64,000 bases of DNA from Poindextera sp963706385. GTDB lineage: Bacteria > Pseudomonadota > Alphaproteobacteria > Caulobacterales > Caulobacteraceae. The stretch is taken from assembly GCA_963706385.1 (NCBI GenBank), contig OY970153.1, forward strand, positions 186,001-250,000, given 5' to 3'. Below, piece after piece: positions 54,085 through 61,350 of this stretch. A program made the translations under genes and the position numbers. Numbering within the stretch: position 1 is the stretch's first letter; each line of letters opens with the position of its first letter. Under the pieces are notes generated by a model. The model had not been told where the DNA came from. It worked only from the letters and a program-made list of their open reading frames with translations, and searched no databases.

Positions 54085-55890
54085 TCAGGCCGGCGAGGCC
54101 GCCCAGCCGCGAAGGGCCTCGGCCGCCTCCCGCATCACCGCGTCCCACTGACCGAAGCGTTCGGGAATGAACAGGCGGGTGTGCGGGTACCAGGGATAGT
54201 GAGTGGTCCCGAGCCGGGGCCAGCCGAACGGCACGGAGATGAACCACACCGGCGCGCCGCAGGCGGCGGCGATGTTGCTGGTGGCGTTGGCCGGGGCGAT
54301 GATCAGATCGAGGGCGCAGGTCAGGGCGGCGACGTCGTCCAAGTCGTCCTTCAGATCGATGTCCGGCGGCTGCCAGATATCGAGCCCCATCGCCTGTTTG
54401 GCGTGCTCCAGCTCCGCCGCGCAATCGCCGTACTGCAGATTGACGAAGCTGACGCCGGGCGTCTCGAGCACCCCGCGCCATTGCTCGAACGGCGAGAACT
54501 GGCGCAGCCTGGCCCCATCCAGCTTCAGGCTCTTCCACAGAACCCCGACCTTGCGGCCCGGCAGGTCGGCCAGCCGCCGCCGCCAGTGCTCGACCCGCTT
54601 CGGATCGGGCTTCAGGTAGTCGGAGCGATCGGGGAAGGCGTCGAGCGAACGGCGGAAACGCCGCAGCGGCGAGGCGAGGGGCGCCCAGAGTTGGATCGAG
54701 GCGTCGTCTTCGGCGAAATGGGCCGCGCGCACCGTGTGGCCATTCACCTTGTAGGTCGTGTGGGCCCCGATCCGGGCGGTCGGGAAGGATCGCTGGAACA
54801 GCGGAACCAGCCGGGACTCAAGCGCCAACGTCAGCCGTCCATCGGGGCCCAGCGCCTCGATCAGGTCGGGCAGGTAGTTGGCGAACATCACCTCGTCGCC
54901 CAGGCCCTGCTCGCCGAACACCAGGAGCGACTTGCCCGCCAGTTTGGTCCGCGGTGTCCAGCGCGGCCTGTCGCTCCTGAAGTAGGTGACGTCGGCGAAC
55001 ATCGGATCCAGCCGCGCCTCATAGGCGTCCCAGCCTTCTCCGATACGACCCGCGCAGAGCAGGATCGTCGATTGGGACAGCCGCATCATCGCCAGCTCCC
55101 CCGGACCGGCCGCGCCGGCCATCGCCGCCTCGCAATCGGCCAGGGCCGCGTCGAAGTTGCCGAATTCCAACCGGGTGTTGCCGCGATTGTAGCGGGCCTT
55201 GGCGAAGGTCGGATCGAGCCTGAGCGCCTCGTCGAAGAAGATCAGGGCGTTGGCCGTGTCGCCCTGGGCGCTGACCACCGTGCCCAGGGTGTTCCAAAGC
55301 GTTGCCTCGCCCAGGTTGGCCTGGACCGCCGGCTGCAACAACTCGACCGCGGCGGCGTAATGGTGCAGGTCGCGCAGCACGCAGGCCAGGTTGTTGGCGC
55401 CATGCGGGCAGTCGGGCTTGGCCGCGCGGTATTGAACGAAAAGCTGGGCCGCGAGTTCCTTCTGACCCATCCGGTAGGCCAGACGGCCCAGATCGTTGGC
55501 GACCTCGGCATGGTCGGGCAGCAGCGCCAGCGCCGCCTCATAGGCCTTGATCGAGCTCTTGAAGTCTCCGGCCATCTCGCGCGCGATCGCCAGGACATGC
55601 CAGGCCAAGCCGTTGCGCTCGTCGTGGCCCAAGGCCTCGATGGCTAGATTCGCCGCGGTCTTGGCGTCGTTGGCGCCGATCGCCGCGATGGCTCGGCGTA
55701 GGAGCGGCGCGACAGTGAGGGCCTTCAGTTCGGCGACGGCTTGGTTCAGCCGCCGCAACGCGTCCCGCGACGTGCTGTCGCCCATTTCGGCGTCGGCCGG
55801 CCTGGGGCGCACGGCGCTTGGCCCGTCGGCCGTGGCGAGGGCGGCGGCGGAAGCCTTCAGAGCGAACTCTTTCCGAGATTTGGCGGACAT
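54085..55890 (-). CDS. flmG: TPR-glycosyltransferase, flagellin glycosyltransferase FlmG (FlbA)-like
   Basis: A 601-residue protein from ATG 55890. The N-terminal half has several TPRs (GLAWHVLAIAREMAGDFKSSI, VANDLGRLAYRMGQKELAAQ, TLWNTLGTVVSAQGDTANAL, ARYNRGNTRLEFGNFDAAL). The C-terminal half (about 320-600) is a glycosyltransferase domain with LLVFGEQGLGDEVMFANYLP and IAPANATSNIAAACGAPVWF. Size, architecture and position beside flbT-flaF-flagellin match Caulobacter FlmG, formerly FlbA, which attaches pseudaminic acid to flagellins. It would act in the cytoplasm. It is transcribed divergently from flbT. Confidence 0.85.
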   Translation of the reverse strand: MSAKSRKEFALKASAAALATADGPSAVRPRPADAEMGDSTSRDALRRLNQAVAELKALTVAPLLRRAIAAIGANDAKTAANLAIEALGHDERNGLAWHVLAIAREMAGDFKSSIKAYEAALALLPDHAEVANDLGRLAYRMGQKELAAQLFVQYRAAKPDCPHGANNLACVLRDLHHYAAAVELLQPAVQANLGEATLWNTLGTVVSAQGDTANALIFFDEALRLDPTFAKARYNRGNTRLEFGNFDAALADCEAAMAGAAGPGELAMMRLSQSTILLCAGRIGEGWDAYEARLDPMFADVTYFRSDRPRWTPRTKLAGKSLLVFGEQGLGDEVMFANYLPDLIEALGPDGRLTLALESRLVPLFQRSFPTARIGAHTTYKVNGHTVRAAHFAEDDASIQLWAPLASPLRRFRRSLDAFPDRSDYLKPDPKRVEHWRRRLADLPGRKVGVLWKSLKLDGARLRQFSPFEQWRGVLETPGVSFVNLQYGDCAAELEHAKQAMGLDIWQPPDIDLKDDLDDVAALTCALDLIIAPANATSNIAAACGAPVWFISVPFGWPRLGTTHYPWYPHTRLFIPERFGQWDAVMREAAEALRGWAASPA

Positions 55891-56100
55891 GGCGAGCGAT
55901 TCTCTCGGATGCTTGAAACCAGCGATAATTGTCCCGCGCGGCCTTAAGGGAATGCTAAGCCGTTTACCATAAGGCCACATGGCAACCCGCCGTTAACGAC
56001 CGGAGGCTAGCGTCGAGCCTGGGAGCGAATCCGCCGCCGCCGGCTTTCGCGTCGAGGCGGGGAGATTAGACATTTTGCGCCGGTCGGGAGCATCGACGTC

Positions 56101-56526
56101 ATGCCGCTGAAACTGTCGCTGAAACCGCATGAGAAGTTCGTCCTGAATGGGGCGGTGGTCCAGAACGGCGACCGACGCGGGGTGCTGTTGCTGCAGAATA
56201 AGGCTTCCGTGCTGCGGGAGAAGGACATCATGCAGGCGGACGAGGCCAATTCACCTTCCCGCCGAATCTATTTTCCTGTCATGATGATGTATCTTGATGA
56301 ATCTGGAGTGGATGTTTATCACGATGAATTCATACGTAGGCTTCAAGAATTTATGGGAGCTATTACTAATCCAGATGTACTTGCAGATTGTGTGAATATT
56401 TCAAAATACGTGCTTCAGAGAGAATATTACAAAGCGCTTACCCTGTGTCGTAAAATAATTAACTATGAGGACCAAAGGTTAGGGCATGTCGCTACAGGCG
56501 TATCAGCAGGCCGCCAAGCGGGCTGA
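56101..56526 (+). CDS. flbT: Flagellin synthesis repressor FlbT
   Basis: A 141-residue RNA-binding protein. It has the FlbT start MPLKLSLKPHEKFVLNGAVV, then GVLLLQNKASVLREKDIMQ and RIYFPVMMMYLD. In Caulobacter FlbT binds the 5' untranslated region of flagellin mRNA and represses translation until hook completion. From about 56,262 to 56,480 the DNA is strikingly AT-rich while the protein remains FlbT-like. The gene overlaps flaF by 41 bp in another frame, indicating coupling. Confidence 0.95.
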   Translation: MPLKLSLKPHEKFVLNGAVVQNGDRRGVLLLQNKASVLREKDIMQADEANSPSRRIYFPVMMMYLDESGVDVYHDEFIRRLQEFMGAITNPDVLADCVNISKYVLQREYYKALTLCRKIINYEDQRLGHVATGVSAGRQAG

Positions 56527-56845
56527 GCAGCCCCGCGATTCCGAGTACCGCCTGTTCGGGGAGGTGACGCGGACGTTGATGGAGGTCTCCACGGCGGCGG
56601 TGGAGGATTTTCGCGCGCGAATCGATGTGCTGGACTGGAACCGCCGCATGTGGATGACGCTCGCCGCGGACTGCGCCCAGCCGACGAATCCGCTCGATCC
56701 GGCGCTGCGCGCCCAGATCATCTCGCTCAGCCTCTGGGTTGGCCGGCATAGCTCCGCCATCATGCGCGGCGAGGAGACCTTCGACGCCCTGATCGAGGTC
56801 AACCGGATCATGATGCAGGGGCTGGCCGCGCGTTCTGGCGCCTGA
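56486..56845 (+). CDS. flaF: Flagellar biosynthesis regulator FlaF
   Basis: A 119-residue helical protein with the FlaF pattern: LQAYQQAAKRAEQPRDSEYRL, EVTRTLMEVS, NRRMWMTLAADCAQP, LRAQIISLSLWVGRHS. FlaF promotes flagellin translation/export and balances FlbT in Caulobacter. ATG 56486 lies within flbT with GTTAGGG upstream. The flagellin genes follow after a sigma-54 promoter. Confidence 0.95.
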   Translation: MSLQAYQQAAKRAEQPRDSEYRLFGEVTRTLMEVSTAAVEDFRARIDVLDWNRRMWMTLAADCAQPTNPLDPALRAQIISLSLWVGRHSSAIMRGEETFDALIEVNRIMMQGLAARSGA

Positions 56846-56981
56846 CCACCCGGCAATTCAAGCCCATCGTTCGGCAAATGCTGCCGGCAAATCCGCGCCG
56901 GCCGTGCGTGTGGTCGGCGAATTTCACGCTTCTGGCGCAGAAAGTTAAATAAATTCAATATACTAAGAGCTGCGCGTCACC

Positions 56982-56997
56982 TGGCGCGCCGCTTGCA
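56982..56997 (+). promoter_or_regulatory. Sigma-54 promoter of the first flagellin gene
   Basis: TGGCGCGCCGCTTGCA matches the sigma-54 consensus TGGCAC-N5-TTGCA: GG and GC (the -24/-12 elements) are spaced correctly. It lies 72 bp upstream of the flagellin ATG. Flagellin genes of Caulobacter are transcribed by sigma-54 with the activator FlbD. An AT-rich patch (56,940-56,970) lies just upstream. Confidence 0.85.
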
Positions 56998-57031
56998 TCG
57001 CTCTGGTTGGGCAAAACGCCCCCGGCCGTCG

Positions 57032-57049
57032 AAATGACGCCGGACACCT
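57032..57049 (+). promoter_or_regulatory. Leader element shared by flagellin 1 and 2 (copy 1)
   Basis: AAATGACGCCGGACACCT, 20 bases before flagellin 1 ATG. Flagellin 2 has the same element at 58477-58494 with one difference. It lies in the 5' untranslated region where FlbT binds fljK mRNA in Caulobacter, so it is a candidate FlbT target. Function is inferred only from position and conservation. Confidence 0.55.
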
Positions 57050-57068
57050 ATGAAAAGGAGCTCATGCC

Positions 57069-57893
57069 ATGCTTAGCGTGAATAACAATCCCGGCGCGCT
57101 GGTCGCTCTGCAAAGCCTGACCGCCACTTCGCTGCAACTGCAGCAAACCCAAAACGAAGTCTCCACCGGCCTGGCGATCGGCACGCCGCAGGACAACGGC
57201 GCGGTCTGGGCCATCGCCCAGAACGAACGCGGCACCTCTTCGGCGCTGGGCGCCGTGATCCAGTCGCTGCAGCGCGCCCAGTCGACCGTCCAGGTCGCCA
57301 CCTCGGCCGGCACCAACGTCTCCAACCTATTGAACCAACTGAGGACGCTGGCGCTCTCGGGCTCGGACACCTCGCTCGACCCGATCAGCCTGGCCGCCTA
57401 CAACACCCAGTTCAAGTCGCTTCTGAGCCAGATCACCCAGATCGTGAACAACGCCGACTTCAACGGGGTCAACATCATCATGGCGGGGGGCGTCTCGATC
57501 TACGCCCTGGCCAACGCGAACGGCGGCCAATTCACCGTCCAGGCTCAGGATCTGTCGCTGGGCGGCGCCAACATGGGCGCTCTGACCGCGACCTCGTCGA
57601 TCGGCACCGTAACGCTGGCCACCGCCATGGTCGCCACGGTCAACGCCGCGATCACCAATGTCAACGCCGCCCTGGGCCAGCTCGGCACCGGGGCCACCGC
57701 CCTGCAGAACCAACTGACCTTCGTTCAGAACCTGCAGGACACGCTGGACATCGGCGTCGGCAACCTGGTCAACGCCAACATGGGCAAGGAAAGCGCCCAG
57801 CTCACCGCGCTGCAGACCAAGCAGCAGCTCGGCATCCAGGCGCTCTCGATCGCCAACCAGTCGAGCTCGGCCCTGCTGAGCCTGTTCCGGTAA
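57069..57893 (+). CDS. Flagellin 1
   Basis: A 274-residue flagellin of the Caulobacter alpha type. The N-terminal D0/D1 helix is SVNNNPGALVALQSLTATSL with NEVSTGLAIGTPQDNGAVW; the C-terminal helix ends LGIQALSIANQSSSALLSLFR. The middle is short (no large D2/D3), as in other Caulobacterales flagellins. Ser/Thr-rich stretches in the middle are possible glycosylation sites for FlmG. AAGGAG lies 8 bp before the ATG. Its conserved ends are nearly identical in DNA to flagellin 2. Confidence 0.96.
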   Translation: MLSVNNNPGALVALQSLTATSLQLQQTQNEVSTGLAIGTPQDNGAVWAIAQNERGTSSALGAVIQSLQRAQSTVQVATSAGTNVSNLLNQLRTLALSGSDTSLDPISLAAYNTQFKSLLSQITQIVNNADFNGVNIIMAGGVSIYALANANGGQFTVQAQDLSLGGANMGALTATSSIGTVTLATAMVATVNAAITNVNAALGQLGTGATALQNQLTFVQNLQDTLDIGVGNLVNANMGKESAQLTALQTKQQLGIQALSIANQSSSALLSLFR

Positions 57894-57905
57894 TCAACCC
57901 ATCGT

Positions 57906-57932
57906 GGGAGGCGGGCGCGCTCGCCCGCTTCC
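57906..57932. terminator. Hairpin after flagellin 1
   Basis: A GC-rich hairpin GAGGCGGGCG/CGCCCGCTTC downstream of flagellin 1. The same stem-loop with a few changes follows flagellin 2 (59355-59380). It may stabilise the flagellin mRNA 3' end or attenuate reading into the small gene. Confidence 0.65.
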
Positions 57933-57974
57933 GGTCGCTCACGGAGGCGCCGGTTGAGCCGGCGATGATCAGCC

Positions 57975-58292
57975 ATGACCGCCAACGTAGCCGGTTCAGG
58001 TGGCGTTCCAGATTCGACCTACGGCGCGGCTCGTCGCCAGCCCGGCGATCCGGCCGCCGCGTCCGAGTTGGCCGCCCTCGCGCCTGAGTCCTCGCAGCCT
58101 GGGCCCTCGCGACCCAGGTCGGACGAACTGACGCTGTCGATCGAGGAAGATACGGCCGTCGGAGGATTCATCTACACCACGATCGACCGTCGCACCGGCG
58201 CGGTGATCCGACGGCTCAATCGCGCTCAGCTCTTGAAGCTTCGCGAAGCTTCCAGCTACGCCGCCGGCGCCGTGCTGAGCACACGCGCCTGA
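57975..58292 (+). CDS. FlaG-like small protein 1
   Basis: A 105-residue protein. The first 50 residues are Pro/Ser-rich and disordered. The C-terminal half, LTLSIEEDTAVGGFIYTTID then RRTGAVIRRLNRAQLLKLRE, fits the FlaG/YvyC domain, which has a D-x-x-TG-x-VIRx-P/L pattern. FlaG affects filament length in other bacteria. A second copy follows flagellin 2. The identification is by pattern only. Confidence 0.6.
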   Translation: MTANVAGSGGVPDSTYGAARRQPGDPAAASELAALAPESSQPGPSRPRSDELTLSIEEDTAVGGFIYTTIDRRTGAVIRRLNRAQLLKLREASSYAAGAVLSTRA

Positions 58293-58513
58293 ACCCGATC
58301 GATCCGGCCCAACGCGCGAGCGTATGGGGTGGGCATGAGTTTCCCAGCGGGCCCGGTCAAACTCGCCGGCCGGCAAATTGTGCAGCGTTAACCACGTCTA
58401 TTCTCAGTCAATTCATCCGGGTTCCGTAAGCCTGCTAACGGGCCGGCTTTCAGAACGAACCGGCTCTCGGCTGTCAAAATGGCGCCGGACACCTGAGAAT
58501 AGGGAATAATACA
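58293..58513 (+). promoter_or_regulatory. Region upstream of flagellin 2, with leader element copy 2
   Basis: About 220 bases. The leader element AAAATGGCGCCGGACACCT is at 58476-58494, 20 bases before the ATG. I looked for a sigma-54 box (GG-N10-GC) and did not find a good one, unlike for flagellin 1. The promoter may use another factor, or transcription may read through from flagellin 1. Confidence 0.5.
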
Positions 58514-59341
58514 ATGTCACTTAGCGTGAACACCAACGCTGGCGCGCTGGTCGCTCTGCAAAGCCTGAGCTCCACCGCGATGGCGCTGCAACAAGCCCAA
58601 AACGAGGTCTCCACTGGCTTGGCGATCGCCACGCCGCAGGACAACGGCGCGATCTGGGCCATCGCCCAGAACGAACGCGGCAACTCCTCGGCGCTGGGCG
58701 CCGTGGCCCAGTCGCTGCAACGCGCCCAGTCGACCGTCCAGGTCGCCACCTCGGCCGGCAACAGCGTCTCCAACCTGTTGAACCAACTGAAGACGCTGGC
58801 GCTCTCGGGCTCGGACACCTCGCTCGATCCGGTCAGCCTGGCCGCCTACAACACCCAGTTCAAGTCGCTTCTGACCCAGATCACCCAGATCGTGAGCACC
58901 TCGGACTTCAACGGGGTCAACATGATCAAGTCGGCGGGCACCTCGATCTACGCCCTGTCCTCGGTGACCGGCAGTCAATTGACCGTCAACGCTCAGGACC
59001 TGTCGCTGGGCGGCGTCAACATGGGCGCTCTGACCGCGACCTCGTCGATCGGCACGACGACCCTGTCCACCGCCATGGTCACCACGGTCCAAACCGCGAT
59101 CGTCAACGTCAACGCCGCCCTGGGCCAGCTCGGCACCGGGGCCACCGCCCTGCAGAACCAACTGACCTTCGTTCAGAACCTGCAGGACACGCTGGACATC
59201 GGCGTCGGCAACCTGGTCAACGCCAACATGGGCAAGGAAAGCGCCCTGCTCAGCTCGCTGCAGACCAAGCAGCAGCTCGGCATCCAGGCGCTCTCGATCG
59301 CCAACCAGTCGAGCTCGGCCCTGCTGAGCCTGTTCCGGTAA
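58514..59341 (+). CDS. Flagellin 2
   Basis: A 275-residue flagellin closely related to flagellin 1. It begins MSLSVNTNAGALVALQSLSS and ends LGIQALSIANQSSSALLSLFR. Long stretches of the 3' part are identical in DNA to flagellin 1 (LGQLGTGATALQNQLTFVQN, then LQDTLDIGVGNLVNANMGKE), while the middle is diverged, which indicates duplication with later homogenisation or selection on the core. AGGGAA lies about 8 bp before the ATG. The product should be glycosylated and assembled with the others. Confidence 0.96.
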   Translation: MSLSVNTNAGALVALQSLSSTAMALQQAQNEVSTGLAIATPQDNGAIWAIAQNERGNSSALGAVAQSLQRAQSTVQVATSAGNSVSNLLNQLKTLALSGSDTSLDPVSLAAYNTQFKSLLTQITQIVSTSDFNGVNMIKSAGTSIYALSSVTGSQLTVNAQDLSLGGVNMGALTATSSIGTTTLSTAMVTTVQTAIVNVNAALGQLGTGATALQNQLTFVQNLQDTLDIGVGNLVNANMGKESALLSSLQTKQQLGIQALSIANQSSSALLSLFR

Positions 59342-59354
59342 TCAAACCGGCGTC

Positions 59355-59380
59355 GGAGGCGGGCGCGCGCGCCCGCCTCC
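59355..59380. terminator. Hairpin after flagellin 2
   Basis: GGAGGCGGGCGCG folds back on CGCGCCCGCCTCC as a long GC-rich palindrome, the counterpart of 57906-57932. Confidence 0.65.
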
Positions 59381-59423
59381 GGTCGCTCACGGAGGCGCCG
59401 GCCGATACCGGCGATAAGGAGAA

Positions 59424-59717
59424 ATGACCACCAACATAACCAGCACCAGCGCCGTTCCAGACCCAACCTTCGGGTCCACGCCGTCAGCCGCTTCCAGCCC
59501 GCCCGCCACCGCGCCAGACGCCGGCCAGGCGAGTGCGCCAGATCCCGTCGACCTTCGGTTGGTGATCGAGGAAGATCCGGCCGCCGGCTGCTTTGTCTAC
59601 AAAACGGTCGATTGGATCACAGGCAAGGTGGTGCAACAGCTCCCTCGCGAGCAACTGGTCAAGCTGCGCGAGGCCGAGCACTACGCCGCCGGCGCGGTGA
59701 TCCGCACCAGCGCCTGA
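59424..59717 (+). CDS. FlaG-like small protein 2
   Basis: A 97-residue paralogue of the protein at 57975. The N-terminal half is Ser/Pro/Ala-rich; the C-terminal half, LRLVIEEDPAAGCFVYKTVD then WITGKVVQQLPREQLVKLRE, is FlaG-like and aligns without gaps to the first copy, ending AEHYAAGAVIRTSA versus ASSYAAGAVLSTRA. AAGGAG precedes the ATG. The start-to-start distance to copy 1 (1449 bp) matches the flagellin spacing (1445 bp). Confidence 0.65.
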   Translation: MTTNITSTSAVPDPTFGSTPSAASSPPATAPDAGQASAPDPVDLRLVIEEDPAAGCFVYKTVDWITGKVVQQLPREQLVKLREAEHYAAGAVIRTSA

Positions 59718-59902
59718 CGTGTTTCGGATTCGCGGGCCAAGGCCCGCATCGAGGGTTTCAACCGCGGCCGGTGACCGGCGCGCGGCGTTGTTCGTATTGC
59801 GTTAACCATACGCACACGATCGCCCCCTAGGCTCAAGCCAGCAAAAGCGAGTCGCCCGCCATGGCCGCGCCGGGGCGGAAGGCTGCTCCGAAGGAGTCCG
59901 AG

Positions 59903-60733
59903 ATGGCCATCAGCGTGAACAACAACAGCGGCGCCTTGGTCGCGCTGCAGGACCTGACCAACACCCAAAACCAGCTTACCCAGACGCAGAGTGTCGTCAC
60001 CTCCGGCCTTTCGGTGTCGAACGCCCAGGACAACCCGGCGATCTGGACGATCGCTCAAAACCAGCAGCAGCAAGCCTCCGGTCTCGGCGCCGTGATCCAG
60101 GGGCTGAACCGGGCCACCTCGATCTCGGACGTGGCCGTCTCGGCGGGTCAGACCGTAATTAATCTGCTCAACCAACTCAAGCAGAGCGCGCTTTCGGCCA
60201 CCGAGCCGTCGCTCGACGCCGCCTCGCGCCAAGCCTTGAACAGCACCTTCAAAGCCAGCCTCGCCCAGATCGGCGCCATCATCAACAATGCCTCCTTCGA
60301 TGGGGTCAACTTGCTCGACGGCTCGTCGGCGGGCAATCAGTCTGTTCTGGCCTCGTCGGACGGCAGCGCCCTCCTGACGCTGACGAGCACGGATCTGTCG
60401 CTGGGCGGTCCGGTCGTTTCCCTTGCCACGACCGCCAGCCTCGGCGCCACCACGGCGGCGACCACGGCCCTGTCCCAGATCAATACCTCGCTGTCCAATG
60501 CCACGGCGGTCCTGGCGAATATCGGCGGTCAATCCAATGAGATCGCCGCCCACACCACCTTCGTCAGCCAGCTTTCCGACACGTTGCAGACGGGCGTCGG
60601 CGATATGATCGACGCCAACATGGGCGCCGAGAGCGCGCAACTGAAGGCGTTGCAGGTGCAACAGCAGCTCGGCGTCCAGGCGCTCTCGGTCGCCAATCAG
60701 GCGCCGTCGGTGATCCTGTCGTTGTTCCGCTAA
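59903..60733 (+). CDS. Flagellin 3 (divergent)
   Basis: A 276-residue flagellin from ATG 59903 with AAGGAG upstream; an in-frame ATG at 59861 lacks such a site. It starts MAISVNNNSGALVALQDLTN and ends LGVQALSVANQAPSVILSLFR. It is clearly less similar to flagellins 1 and 2 than those are to each other, lacks their leader element and has no downstream FlaG-like gene. Caulobacter builds its filament from several flagellins arranged from hook to tip, so a distinct position is possible. Confidence 0.93.
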   Translation: MAISVNNNSGALVALQDLTNTQNQLTQTQSVVTSGLSVSNAQDNPAIWTIAQNQQQQASGLGAVIQGLNRATSISDVAVSAGQTVINLLNQLKQSALSATEPSLDAASRQALNSTFKASLAQIGAIINNASFDGVNLLDGSSAGNQSVLASSDGSALLTLTSTDLSLGGPVVSLATTASLGATTAATTALSQINTSLSNATAVLANIGGQSNEIAAHTTFVSQLSDTLQTGVGDMIDANMGAESAQLKALQVQQQLGVQALSVANQAPSVILSLFR

Positions 60734-60755
60734 GGCATGGCGCCGGCGGCGCTGG

Positions 60756-60778
60756 ACACCGTCTCGGTTCGACGGTGT
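60756..60778. terminator. Hairpin between flagellin 3 and flmH
   Basis: A perfect 8-bp stem ACACCGTC/GACGGTGT with a 7-base loop, ending 11 bases before the flmH ATG. It has no T-run. It may be a weak terminator for flagellin 3 or may mask the flmH ribosome-binding region, which lacks a clear Shine-Dalgarno sequence. Confidence 0.5.
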
Positions 60779-60789
60779 AGACTGAGCCC

Positions 60790-61344
60790 ATGATCGATTT
60801 GCGCCCCGCCAAGGACGATGACTGCGAGCGGTTGTTTCACTGGCGTCTTGAGCCCGAGGTGGATCGCTGGATGAGCGATTTGCCGGCGCATACCTTCGCC
60901 GAACATCGTCTTTGGTTCGAGGGGTTCCTCGTCGACCCTGACCGCCGCGGCTGGATCATCAATCACAATGGCGCGCCGGCGGGATTTCTGACCCTAACCG
61001 GAATTCAGAGCCGGCATCGCCGCGCCGACTGGGGCTGGTATATCGGCGAGGCGAGTGCGCGCGGGCGCGGGGCTGGCCGTGCGGCGCAGGCGTTGGGCCT
61101 CGACGTCGCTTTCGACGGCCTGGGCCTGCAGAAGGTCTGCGCGGAGGTGCTGGCCGACAACGACGTCGCCCTGAAGGCCCAGGCGGCGGCCGGATTCCGC
61201 CGCGAAGGCTATCGCCGGCGGCATGTGCTCAAGGACGGTGCGTTTCGCGACGTGGTGCTGCTGGCGATCCTCGCCGAGGAATGGCGCGAGCGCCGCGAAG
61301 CCGTGCGACGCGGCCTGGCCAGCGCCAACCTGATCGCGGCCTGA
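60790..61344 (+). CDS. flmH: PseH/FlmH-type N-acetyltransferase
   Basis: A 184-residue GNAT enzyme. It has the PseH pattern: LRPAKDDDCERLFHWRLEPEV then WMSDLPAHTFAEHRLWFEGF, WGWYIGEASARGRGAGRAA (acetyl-CoA loop), LQKVCAEVLADNDVALKAQA and FRREGYRRRHVLKDG. PseH N-acetylates UDP-4-amino-4,6-dideoxy-L-AltNAc in pseudaminic acid synthesis; the Caulobacter homologue FlmH acts in flagellin glycosylation. Placement between flagellin 3 and a flaEY-like gene supports this. The remaining pathway genes are not in the window. Confidence 0.82.
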   Translation: MIDLRPAKDDDCERLFHWRLEPEVDRWMSDLPAHTFAEHRLWFEGFLVDPDRRGWIINHNGAPAGFLTLTGIQSRHRRADWGWYIGEASARGRGAGRAAQALGLDVAFDGLGLQKVCAEVLADNDVALKAQAAAGFRREGYRRRHVLKDGAFRDVVLLAILAEEWRERREAVRRGLASANLIAA

Positions 61345-61350
61345 TCCGGC

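Noticed and set aside
58293..58513. Sigma-54 promoter for flagellin 2
   Set aside because: Candidate GG and GC pairs are at the wrong spacing (9, 11 or 12 bases), so none was called.
57000..60000. CRISPR-like repetition in the flagellin region
   Set aside because: The repetition is two diverged gene copies with a 1.4-kb period, not short direct repeats with unique spacers.
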